Assembly: GCF_022763345.1 (NCBI RefSeq)
Contig: NZ_JALEGS010000027.1
Span: forward strand, 1-36,779
Direction of reading: 5' to 3'
Length of the DNA: 36,779 bases
Source: Phaeodactylibacter sp.
GTDB lineage: Bacteria; Bacteroidota; Bacteroidia; Chitinophagales; Saprospiraceae
Shown: positions 26,581 to 32,824 of the stretch, piece after piece
Numbering within the stretch: position 1 is the first letter of the stretch
How the letters are laid out: each line of letters begins with the position of its first letter
The notes under the pieces: generated by a model
What the model saw: the letters and a program-made list of their open reading frames with translations, nothing else
Database searches by the model: none
Told to the model about the DNA's origin: nothing
Position numbers and translations under genes: made by a program

Positions 26581-27042
26581 ATGGATGTTAGTGAAGAAAT
26601 TCGGGCAAGCAAGTTTAAAGACGAGTTCCATAAAGCAATGGTTAACTTATATTATACTTATAAGTGGTATGATGATATCTTGGGAGACCTTTTTAAAAGC
26701 TATAAGATTTTACCTCAGCATTTTAATGTCTTAATGATTCTTAAGGGAAGCCACCCTTCACCTTGTTCGCCGAAAGATATCAGAGAAGTAATGTTAGATA
26801 AAGGGCGTGATATAACCCGCCTTGTGGATAAGCTTGTTGCAAAAGGATATGCTACACGAGAACTAAACCCAGAAAATAGGCGTCAGATAAATATTTTCAT
26901 TACTGATTCTGGCCAGAAAATGGTATCGAAGATGAACCAAGAACTGATAAAAAAAATCCAAAGTCTTAATAACCTCTCTGAAAAAGAAGTAACACAACTA
27001 AATGAGATATTGAATAAACTACGATCACAAAAAAAGAAATAA
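26581..27042 (+). CDS. MarR family transcriptional regulator
   Basis: The 153-residue winged-helix protein has an N-terminal dimerisation helix (EEIRASKFKDEFHKAMVNLYYTYKWYDDILGDLFKSYKILPQHFNVLMILKG), the recognition region PCSPKDIREVMLDKGRDITRLVDKLVAKGYATRELNPENRRQINIFIT with the wing, and a C-terminal helix. MarR proteins usually sense small aromatic or oxidant ligands and repress nearby genes. The perfect palindrome ATTTGTTGCAACAAAT at 27148-27163, between this gene and the SRPBCC gene, is a plausible operator. It probably controls the downstream cargo genes. Confidence 0.92.
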   Translation: MDVSEEIRASKFKDEFHKAMVNLYYTYKWYDDILGDLFKSYKILPQHFNVLMILKGSHPSPCSPKDIREVMLDKGRDITRLVDKLVAKGYATRELNPENRRQINIFITDSGQKMVSKMNQELIKKIQSLNNLSEKEVTQLNEILNKLRSQKKK

Positions 27043-27147
27043 TTAGTGGTCGAATCTTTTTTCTCCATCCTTCACCGTCTCCTCTCTTAAAGGGCTTTTA
27101 ATCTGCTTTACGAGTAGTTATCGCTTAAGACGAGAATAAAAATTTTT

Positions 27148-27163
27148 ATTTGTTGCAACAAAT
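27148..27163. promoter_or_regulatory. Candidate MarR operator
   Basis: ATTTGTTGCAACAAAT is a perfect 16-bp palindrome of the size and TTG...CAA character typical for MarR-family sites. It lies about 105 nt after marR and 180 nt before the next gene, in a 303-bp AT-rich intergenic region (27043-27345) with no other feature seen. Confidence 0.5.
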
Positions 27164-27345
27164 TTCGTTGAGACTTGTTTTTGTTTTCAACACCAGTTTT
27201 ACTTTGAAGGTTATTGGTAATTCATTTAATCCTTTGACCTACTTTATTAGCTCAGGTCGATAAAGTTCAAAATGGACTCAAAACAAGCTTTAAAACCCTG
27301 AATTTCTGGGCAGAGAATTAATCAGCTTCTTCAAATCGTGATGGA

Positions 27346-27849
27346 ATGACAGCAACTATCCTGATTATCTTATTTTTTCTAATTCTCCTCTTAGGCTTGT
27401 CTCTATACAATTTTGAGGTCCGAGCTGAGATACTAATCGATGAGACACCAGATAAAGTCTGGAAGACATTGATTCAAATGGAGAGGTATGGAGATTGGAA
27501 TGATCAGCTTCAATTTATGGGAGGTACTCCCGCTAAAGGTGAGATAATAAAACTAAAACTATCAGTTGAAGGAGCTACCCCTTATGAATTTTCGCCTACA
27601 ATCAATCATTGGGAAGAAGGTAAAAAATTTGGCTGGATAGCAAGAACAGGATTCCCTGGTGTTTTTGACGGGGAACACCTGTTTGAACTTGAAGAACGAC
27701 AAGGTCAGACTTTTCTAATCAACAGAGAAAGGTACAGTGGGTTTTTAGCCCCCTTTATTCAACATCAGCCAATGATGAAAAATGCTCCGCAAGGATTTGA
27801 GAAGATGAATCAGCAACTCAAAAAATTTATTGATACCTCTAATGGCTAA
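27346..27849 (+). CDS. SRPBCC (START-like) domain protein with N-terminal membrane anchor
   Basis: The 167-residue protein opens with one hydrophobic segment (TATILIILFFLILLLGLSLYNF, 2-23). A START/Bet v1-like domain follows: VRAEILIDETPDKVWKTLIQMERYGDWNDQLQFMGG, LKLSVEG, FGWIARTGFPGVFDGEHLFELEE, RERYSGFLAPF, and the long C-terminal helix APQGFEKMNQQLKKFID. SRPBCC folds bind hydrophobic ligands; here the ligand is unknown. The anchor would place it on the inner-membrane surface. It is the first gene after the candidate MarR operator. Confidence 0.85.
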   Translation: MTATILIILFFLILLLGLSLYNFEVRAEILIDETPDKVWKTLIQMERYGDWNDQLQFMGGTPAKGEIIKLKLSVEGATPYEFSPTINHWEEGKKFGWIARTGFPGVFDGEHLFELEERQGQTFLINRERYSGFLAPFIQHQPMMKNAPQGFEKMNQQLKKFIDTSNG

Positions 27850-27854
27850 CAACT

Positions 27855-28035
27855 ATGGATTATTCAGATTTTGAAATTCGCATCTCAACACTTCCTAGCT
27901 TAACTATCGTATCGGAGGGTATGGCGAGCCTATTTTATTAATGGAGTAGTGATTCCCAACTTTGGTCATTTATTAGCTAAGGAAAAATATCACGAGCTTT
28001 TTTATTCCATGGAGACCTTCTACAAGAAGCAGTAA
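27855..28035 (+). pseudogene. Remnant of an alpha/beta hydrolase gene (internal deletion and frameshifts)
   Basis: Pieces of one hydrolase lie in three frames. An N-terminal stretch from ATG 27855 reads MDYSDFEIRISTLPSLTIV. GGYGEPILLM follows in another frame, resembling the G.GEP.LLLHG strand. Then VVIPNFGHLLAKEKYHELF and YSMETFYKKQ-stop (28035) in a third frame match the family's C-terminal IP..GH....EK segment with the catalytic His. The central part carrying the nucleophile elbow is gone. Another short readable end (NPIHKHIQEYGLTIRDS-stop) sits at about 28040-28096 and may be a remnant too. Confidence 0.7.
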
Positions 28036-28125
28036 ATCTAGTAATCCTATTCACAAACATATCCAAGAATATGGGCTAACCATTAGAGATTCGTAAGGAC
28101 AACTGATTTAATTAACAACTTAAAA

Positions 28126-28800
28126 ATGGGAAAAATGAAAAAAGCAGTAGTTATCCTCTTTTTCTTTTTGGGGATTTGGTTGAGTTCTTTTGCTCAAAAT
28201 AACAGTGTTTACACTGAGAAGTTAACAAAAGACAACACCACCCTTGTGATGGTAGATTTCTTGGGTGGTTTCGTACCTGGAATCAGGACTATTGACAGGA
28301 ATCTTTTTTATGCTAACGCAGAGGCTTTGGCTAGAATTGGTGAGATTTTCAAGTTGCCTACAATTATGCTGGGTGACGAAGGCGGGTTTCGAGGTGAGTT
28401 TTTTCCCGCTGTAAAAGAGAACTTGCCTGATGCGATCTATGTAGAACGGCATACGGTAAGTGCTTGGGATGAACCGAACTTTAGAAAGGAAATTGAAAAA
28501 ATCGGAAGGAAAAAGGTAGTACTAGGCGGTATTTCTATTGATATCTGTACTGCCCAGCTCACGCTGGATTTAATTCGAGCAGGCTATACAGTTTATGTAG
28601 TTGTGGATGCCTCGGGTTCAGATACAAACCTTAACGAAATAGCGGCTATGATGCGATTAACCCAAGCTGGAGCTATTATGATCAATTGGGGGACACTTGC
28701 TTCAGAATTGATGAAAGATTGGCAAACACCTGAAGGACCTGCGGTGGGTGAGCTATATCAGAAATACTCTTATTGGGGAAATTCAGAATTATCCAAATAA
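28126..28800 (+). CDS. YcaC-like isochorismatase-fold hydrolase, exported copy
   Basis: The 224-residue protein has a signal peptide (MKKAVVILFFFLGIWLSSFAQ; ATG at 28126 or 28135). The isochorismatase-like domain carries Asp D44 in VMVDFLGG and the nucleophile Cys C141 in GGISIDICTAQL. The third position has Arg (R108, VERHTVSAWDEP), the same pattern as E. coli YcaC (ARPGQINAWD), in place of the usual Lys. AAMMRLTQAGAIMINWGTLASELMKDW also matches YcaC. The substrate is unknown. Export of this fold is unusual. A closely related cytosolic paralogue lies at 30203-30793, on the far side of the barrel gene. Confidence 0.88.
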   Translation: MGKMKKAVVILFFFLGIWLSSFAQNNSVYTEKLTKDNTTLVMVDFLGGFVPGIRTIDRNLFYANAEALARIGEIFKLPTIMLGDEGGFRGEFFPAVKENLPDAIYVERHTVSAWDEPNFRKEIEKIGRKKVVLGGISIDICTAQLTLDLIRAGYTVYVVVDASGSDTNLNEIAAMMRLTQAGAIMINWGTLASELMKDWQTPEGPAVGELYQKYSYWGNSELSK

Positions 28801-28810
28801 CAAATAAATG

Positions 28811-28832
28811 AACGGGGGAGCAATCCCCCGTT
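28811..28832 (+). promoter_or_regulatory. Stable hairpin with GNRA loop between the exported YcaC-like gene and the barrel gene
   Basis: AACGGGGGA-GCAA-TCCCCCGTT is a perfect 9-bp stem closed by a GCAA tetraloop, placed 10 nt after one stop codon and 5 nt before the next ATG. No T-run follows, so it is more likely an mRNA processing or stability element, or a partial attenuator, than a full terminator. Confidence 0.55.
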
Positions 28833-28837
28833 ACATT

Positions 28838-30199
28838 ATGAAATATATTTTCACTATTTATTTTATCGTACTGATGTTTCCTTGCTTTGGACAGCCAGGC
28901 CCAATTAAAATATTCCGATATTTTGATGATTTCTCCTATTTGCAACAGTCAGATAGTTTGGAGAGGAATTGGTATGAAAAGCTAAAGTTTATTCCGCTAC
29001 ACGGTCAGTCCAATATTTCGTTTGGCGGCGAAGTGAGGGAAATGTATCAGTATTTCGATAATCAAAATTTTGGGGATATACCTCCATTCTTTGAAACGGA
29101 TTCTGAGGGCTTTTTGTGGCACAGAGCAATGGTTCACTCAAATCTGAGGTTTAACAAAAGATGGAGATTATTCACCCAGCTTAATTCAACCTATACTCTT
29201 TTTAAGCGGAATCCCCTTACACCTGAGATTGATGAGAATAGATTGTCTCTTCATCAAGCCTTTGTGAGGGTGGACTTAACCAATGAGGGCGATTTCATTC
29301 AAGCTGGAAGGCAGGAATTTGGGAAAGGGACCCAACTCATTATTGGTATGAGAGAGGGGCCAAACACTCGCCTGACATTTGACGCATTTCTTATAGGCTC
29401 TGAAAGACAAAAACGAAATATTTATGCCTTTATAGCCACGCCAGTTATTTCTATGCAGGGTGTATTTGACGACAAATGGATCGATGAGTTGATCTGGACA
29501 TTTTACGTCGTGAATAAATTAGGTAAGGACAATTTAGATGTTTACTATTTCGGCTTTCATGGAAGTGAAAGGGTATACAATGAAATTCAAAGTACAGAGG
29601 ACAGGCAGACGATTGGATTAAGGTACTGGAGAGAGTCAAAAGGCTTGAACTATTCTCTGGAATCTAATTATCAGTTCGGGAACTTTAATACTCAGAATAT
29701 TTCTGCATACAATATATCTTTTGAGGGAGATAAGGCAATATCGGATGCCATTGGAATAGGTATGCAACTCAATTACATCTCGGGGGATCAAGACCCCAAT
29801 GACAAACGACTCAATACTTACAATCTATTATATTCTAAACCGCAGTTTGGGCTGGCTGCTCCAATAGGTTCGACCAACCTTATTAACCTAAAGCCTTTTA
29901 TTATTCTTTTTCCCTTCAAGAAATTCCGAGCTACTCTGAGTAACTACTGGATTTGGAGGCAAAGTGATGTGGATGGTGTTTATACGCCAGCAGCTGTGCA
30001 AATTCGGCCAAGCATCCTAAATGATTCAGATGCCAAGTTTCTTGGTAATCAATCTACTCTGGAGTTATTCTATGCACTGAATACTAATTTTCAGTTCTTC
30101 CTTGATTATGCTTTGTTTCAGCCTGGAGCATATGTAAAAAATACTGGCAAAGGTGAAACACTAAATTACTTCTCATTTAAAACATCATTCAAATTTTAA
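28838..30199 (+). CDS. Alginate-export-like outer-membrane beta-barrel protein
   Basis: From ATG 28838 (453 residues) the protein begins with a signal peptide (MKYIFTIYFIVLMFPCFGQ); the frame opens earlier at 28808, but that part covers the hairpin. The body resembles the alginate_exp family (PF13372): SNISFGGEVREMYQYFDNQNFG, a RWRLFTQLNSTY strand, LSLHQAFVRVDL, IQAGRQEFGKGTQLIIGMREGPNTRLTFDAF, and many alternating beta strands to a terminal SFKTSFKF with the C-terminal Phe of outer-membrane proteins. It probably forms a diffusion pore for a small polar substrate. It sits between the two YcaC-like genes, 3 nt before the second. Confidence 0.85.
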   Translation: MKYIFTIYFIVLMFPCFGQPGPIKIFRYFDDFSYLQQSDSLERNWYEKLKFIPLHGQSNISFGGEVREMYQYFDNQNFGDIPPFFETDSEGFLWHRAMVHSNLRFNKRWRLFTQLNSTYTLFKRNPLTPEIDENRLSLHQAFVRVDLTNEGDFIQAGRQEFGKGTQLIIGMREGPNTRLTFDAFLIGSERQKRNIYAFIATPVISMQGVFDDKWIDELIWTFYVVNKLGKDNLDVYYFGFHGSERVYNEIQSTEDRQTIGLRYWRESKGLNYSLESNYQFGNFNTQNISAYNISFEGDKAISDAIGIGMQLNYISGDQDPNDKRLNTYNLLYSKPQFGLAAPIGSTNLINLKPFIILFPFKKFRATLSNYWIWRQSDVDGVYTPAAVQIRPSILNDSDAKFLGNQSTLELFYALNTNFQFFLDYALFQPGAYVKNTGKGETLNYFSFKTSFKF

Positions 30200-30202
30200 A
30201 TC

Positions 30203-30793
30203 ATGAATTACACAGAAAGGGTTACGCCCGAAAACGCCGTTTTGGTTATGGTAGATTTTCTGGATGGATTTCTTCCAGGGCTAAGAACAATCGACCGTTC
30301 TCTTTTTAGAGCAAATGCCGAGGCACTGGCGAGAATAGGAAAAATCTTTAATCTTCCTACCATAATACTTGGTGAAGAAGGTGATTTTAGAGGGAATTTT
30401 TTCCCAGAAGTTATGAAGCATTTGGACCATGGTATTCGCGTTGAGCGTCATACACCCAGTGCTTGGGACGAACCAGAGTTCATAAAGACTATTGAAAAAA
30501 TTGGTCGGAAGAAGGTCATCGTTGGGGGCATATCACTTGACATTTGTACAACTATGCTCACAATCGATTTATTAAGAAACGGTTATGATGTATTTGTGGT
30601 AGTAGATGTTTCTGGATCCGATACGCCTTTAAATGAAATGGCAGCTATGATGCGTTTGTCACAGGCAGGAGCTATCATGACCAGCTGGGGGTCACTTGCC
30701 AGTGAGCTGATGAAAGATTGGCAAACACCTGAAGGTCCTCATATTGGCGAATTGTACCAGGAATTCAGTTATTGGGGAAATCACGCATTGTAA
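30203..30793 (+). CDS. YcaC-like isochorismatase-fold hydrolase, cytosolic copy
   Basis: The 196-residue protein lacks a signal peptide and parallels the exported copy at 28126 along its whole length: VMVDFLDGFLPGLRTIDRSLF (D18), VERHTPSAWDEPEF (R82), VGGISLDICTTMLT (C115), MAAMMRLSQAGAIM, and SELMKDWQTPEGPHIGELYQ. The pair evidently arose by duplication, one copy gaining or losing an export signal. The YcaC-type Arg replaces the usual catalytic Lys. The gene starts 3 nt after the barrel gene and its stop overlaps the next start by one base, so it lies inside an operon. The substrate is unknown. Confidence 0.9.
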   Translation: MNYTERVTPENAVLVMVDFLDGFLPGLRTIDRSLFRANAEALARIGKIFNLPTIILGEEGDFRGNFFPEVMKHLDHGIRVERHTPSAWDEPEFIKTIEKIGRKKVIVGGISLDICTTMLTIDLLRNGYDVFVVVDVSGSDTPLNEMAAMMRLSQAGAIMTSWGSLASELMKDWQTPEGPHIGELYQEFSYWGNHAL

Positions 30794-31035
30794 TGAGTAA
30801 ATTACCTGCCAAATATTATATGATAGTGTTTATTTTTTTGATGACACTGTTTATTGGACTAATACTGTCATTTATTCTCACCTGGGTGAGTATGGGGTTT
30901 GTGGAAGATTTTCCCTCTATTTGGTTAAACAGGTTCTTAAGCACATGGATTATTGTAATTCCTACAGTAGCCATTGTGCTACCGTGTGTTCGTGCTATTA
31001 CGAATCTAATAGTTGAACAAAATTCAAATAGCTAA
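30793..31035 (+). CDS. DUF2798 family small membrane protein
   Basis: The ATG at 30793 overlaps the preceding TAA by one base (TAATG), giving 80 residues: MSKLPAKYYMIVFIFLMTLFIGLILSF, then WVSMGFVEDFPSIWLNRFLSTWIIVIPTVAIVLPCVRAI. Two membrane helices, the GFVxxFxxxW turn and the P-x5-P helix are the DUF2798 signature. The function is unknown. Such proteins recur beside regulators and small oxidoreductases. Translational coupling to the YcaC-like gene is likely. Seven in-frame codons upstream (from 30772) overlap that gene and are not used. Confidence 0.88.
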   Translation: MSKLPAKYYMIVFIFLMTLFIGLILSFILTWVSMGFVEDFPSIWLNRFLSTWIIVIPTVAIVLPCVRAITNLIVEQNSNS

Positions 31036-31038
31036 AAT

Positions 31039-31731
31039 ATGAAAATAAAGGATAAAGTTGCCATTGTCGCTGGTGGCACAGGATCAGTAGGAGAAGGTAT
31101 TGTTAAAGTACTTTTAAAGGAAGGAGCAAGAGTCATTGTCCCAGTGAGAATGGAGTCTAGAGGACAAAAACTGAAAAACTACGTTCAAGATGACCCCAAT
31201 TTAATAGTCATACAGGCAACTCCCAGCGAGTATCGGTCAAATTTAGAATTGATCAAAAAAGTAGAATCAAAATATGGAAAGATTGATTTGGCTGTTGCTT
31301 CTTTGGGTGGTTGGTACCAGAAAGGCAGATTAGATGAAGTACCTCTAGAGGACTGGCTACAGATTATAGAAAACAACCTAAACTCTCATTTTATTTTTGC
31401 TAAATCATTGCTTGAGTATTTTCATTCAATTAATGCAGGCACTTATATAATGATAAATGGAGGTGCATCAGAAATGGTCGTACCCAATGCTGGACCAATG
31501 TCTATTATTGCTTCAGCTCAGAAGATGATGGCACAAGTTATAAGTGGAGAAGCCCAGGGTACAAATATCAAAGTTTATTCAGTCGCTGCCTTTACACCAG
31601 TGATTACACGTACCCGCCCTGTCGGTCAGCCTGGTTGGTTGAAAGCTGAGGATATAGGAGAGTACATCGTTGATTTAAGCACCAAAGAAAAAAATGGTCA
31701 AACAATTCATAAAATTCCCCAAACCTCTTAA
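31039..31731 (+). CDS. Atypical SDR family protein lacking the catalytic Tyr
   Basis: The 230-residue Rossmann protein has the dinucleotide motif AIVAGGTGSVGEGIV (GxxxGxG-like, 12-20), KIDLAVASLGGW replacing the NNAG motif, the conserved Asn in IENNLNSHF, and the Lys of the active site in SIIASAQKMM. Four residues before that Lys, where SDRs carry Tyr, there is Ala, and the Ser region reads INGGASEM. Classical oxidoreductase chemistry is therefore doubtful. It may be an NAD(P)-binding regulator (NmrA-like role) or use another acid. It starts 3 nt after the DUF2798 gene and ends the cargo operon before a terminator-like hairpin at 31755-31787. Confidence 0.85.
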   Translation: MKIKDKVAIVAGGTGSVGEGIVKVLLKEGARVIVPVRMESRGQKLKNYVQDDPNLIVIQATPSEYRSNLELIKKVESKYGKIDLAVASLGGWYQKGRLDEVPLEDWLQIIENNLNSHFIFAKSLLEYFHSINAGTYIMINGGASEMVVPNAGPMSIIASAQKMMAQVISGEAQGTNIKVYSVAAFTPVITRTRPVGQPGWLKAEDIGEYIVDLSTKEKNGQTIHKIPQTS

Positions 31732-31754
31732 TTAATAGCATTCAGTTGATCAAA

Positions 31755-31787
31755 AGCCCTCTTGACTATTCTCCAGTTAAGAGGGCT
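31755..31787. terminator. Bidirectional terminator between the SDR gene and XRE copy B
   Basis: AGCCCTCTT (31755-31763) pairs with AAGAGGGCT (31779-31787), extended by ACT/AGT past one mismatch. On the minus strand TTTTGATC follows; on the plus strand CTATTTGC. It therefore serves convergent transcripts ending at 31731 (plus) and 31788 (minus). Confidence 0.65.
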
Positions 31788-31994
31788 CTATTTGCTTACC
31801 TCCACAGTTAATACCGCTGGAGCTAGTACTAGTGATTCAGCTGCCCTTACTAAATCTGTCAAATCAAGGTTGTTACACCAATCATTGACTGTGCCAAAGG
31901 CTAAATCAAGACTCTTGGTAAGCCAAGTTTGTGTTCGGTCATGCTCTTCAAGAACATGCCGAATACGGTTTAGCTCTACGTTTTTGGCTGTCAT
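31788..31994 (-). pseudogene. XRE-type HTH gene, copy B (degenerate)
   Basis: The 68-residue frame repeats copy A (MTAKNVELNRIRHVLEE..RTQTWL.K.LDLAFGTVN.WCNN) but lacks the RKQPY segment after WCNN, directly after the recognition helix. It differs at K-to-S and A-to-T positions in the HTH and stops 18 residues earlier with an altered tail (LVLAPAVLTVEVSK). The -7 box is one base off consensus. It could still make a short protein, but loss of the conserved turn suggests a decaying copy. Confidence 0.7.
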
Positions 31995-32220
31995 GTGGCA
32001 TTCACTATTTTAAACAGATATAAATGTAAAAATGAATGCTTAAAATACCTTCAAGAAGATTTCTGAAAAGCAGGGTAGGGGAGAGGGTATTTTCTGCTGT
32101 TGAGAAGAAAAACCGTAAAAGAAAGACGTTATGAGTACGAGTCTATAAATTAGAAAGGTGGCAGATTGGGGTCCTTTCTGAAAGTTTTTAAAGTGTTTTG
32201 GTGAATTTATCTTGTGCATC

Positions 32221-32283
32221 TTGTGACAGAGGTTTAATCCTCTGTTAGCCAATTTATTAAGTGTCACAACTTTTCTTGTGACA
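32221..32283. promoter_or_regulatory. TTGTGACA/TGTCACAA dyad cluster with hairpin, copy B
   Basis: TTGTGACA at 32221-32228 and the dyad TGTCACAA-N6-TTGTGACA at 32262-32283 repeat copy A with the same spacing inside the dyad. The enclosed hairpin AGAGGTTTAATCCTCT keeps pairing by a compensatory-type change. It lies about 190 nt before the 61-aa gene. The interval 32331-32466 also holds a TATAAT-like box (about 32359-32364) and ACTTC/GAAGT dyads. Confidence 0.6.
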
Positions 32284-32288
32284 AAGCT

Positions 32289-32310
32289 GTGTGCAGGGTG
32301 TGCAAGAAAA
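32289..32310. repeat. Short TGTGCA motif, middle of three copies
   Basis: TGTGCAGGGTGTGCAAGAAA occurs at 26397-26416, 32290-32309 and 32669-32688. The third copy lies outside the long repeat, upstream of the AAA+ ATPase gene, so it is an independent motif. Each copy sits 130-190 nt before a plus-strand gene. Confidence 0.85.
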
Positions 32311-32469
32311 ATCTTGAGGGTGGGCTAATATTTTAGATTCAAAAAGTCTTTTTTGTGGTATAATGACTTCTTAAAGGAAGTATGCTTTAAGAAATTGAGA
32401 GAAACAATTTGTTAAATAAGTGCATGTTTCAAATAAATAGTATAGTTTTACTGGTAACTAGGTAGTGTG

Positions 32470-32655
32470 ATGGAAAGTAAAAGCATAGAGTTTAACAAGA
32501 GATCCGCCAAGCTCTTAGAGTTTATTGATTATGAGGATAGTAATGAATCTCCCGATGAGTATCTGGATCGACTGATTGCTGAATCTAAGCCTTATATGGA
32601 TAAGATAGGAGACCCTGAAAATTGGCTAAATAATGTAAGAGGGTATGACGGATAA
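32470..32655 (+). CDS. Small acidic protein of unknown function (61 aa)
   Basis: From ATG 32470 (a GTG precedes it in frame) the product is MESKSIEFNKRSAKLLEFIDYE, then SPDEYLDRLIAESKPYMDKIGD and PENWLNNVRGYDG. It is helical and acidic, has no membrane segment or Cys, and belongs to no family I recognise. The layout, a short beta-like start, an SPDEYLDRLI helix and a C-terminal W..xxRGYDG tail, is reminiscent of small antitoxins, but no toxin is adjacent. It lies 169 nt upstream of the ATPase/protease pair and follows the second XRE module; whether it belongs to either is open. Confidence 0.55.
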   Translation: MESKSIEFNKRSAKLLEFIDYEDSNESPDEYLDRLIAESKPYMDKIGDPENWLNNVRGYDG

Positions 32656-32708
32656 TCCCAGGAAAATGTGTGCAGGGTGTGCAAGAAAATTCATTTTTGG
32701 AAAAGAAA

Positions 32709-32724
32709 CAGGATAGCTATCCTG
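32709..32724. promoter_or_regulatory. Perfect 16-bp palindrome upstream of the ATPase/protease operon
   Basis: CAGGATAGCTATCCTG is fully self-complementary and lies about 100 nt before the ATPase start, just after the third TGTGCA motif (32668-32690). It is a candidate operator for the two-gene unit. The rest of 32725-32824 is AT-rich leader with repeated GTGATAAA-type words (GTGATAAATTGTGATAAAG). Confidence 0.5.
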
Positions 32725-32824
32725 CTAAGGAATATTGCTTTGTGCAATTTCGTTTGCTATTCGCAAGGAAAGTGATAAATTGTGATAAAGAATTGGGTTA
32801 TTCAACTTCATTTTACTAGTTCAA

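Larger units (their letters stand above)
31800..32310. repeat. Long direct repeat, copy B
   Basis: Counterpart of 25886-26418, same orientation. Differences are scattered substitutions and small indels, including loss of ATCTTGTGCA within the terminal TGTGCA series. By eye the non-coding half is at least as well conserved as the XRE reading frame. Confidence 0.88.

Noticed and set aside
32470..32655. Calling the 61-aa protein an antitoxin
   Set aside because: The resemblance is only general shape; no toxin gene is next to it, so no function is assigned.
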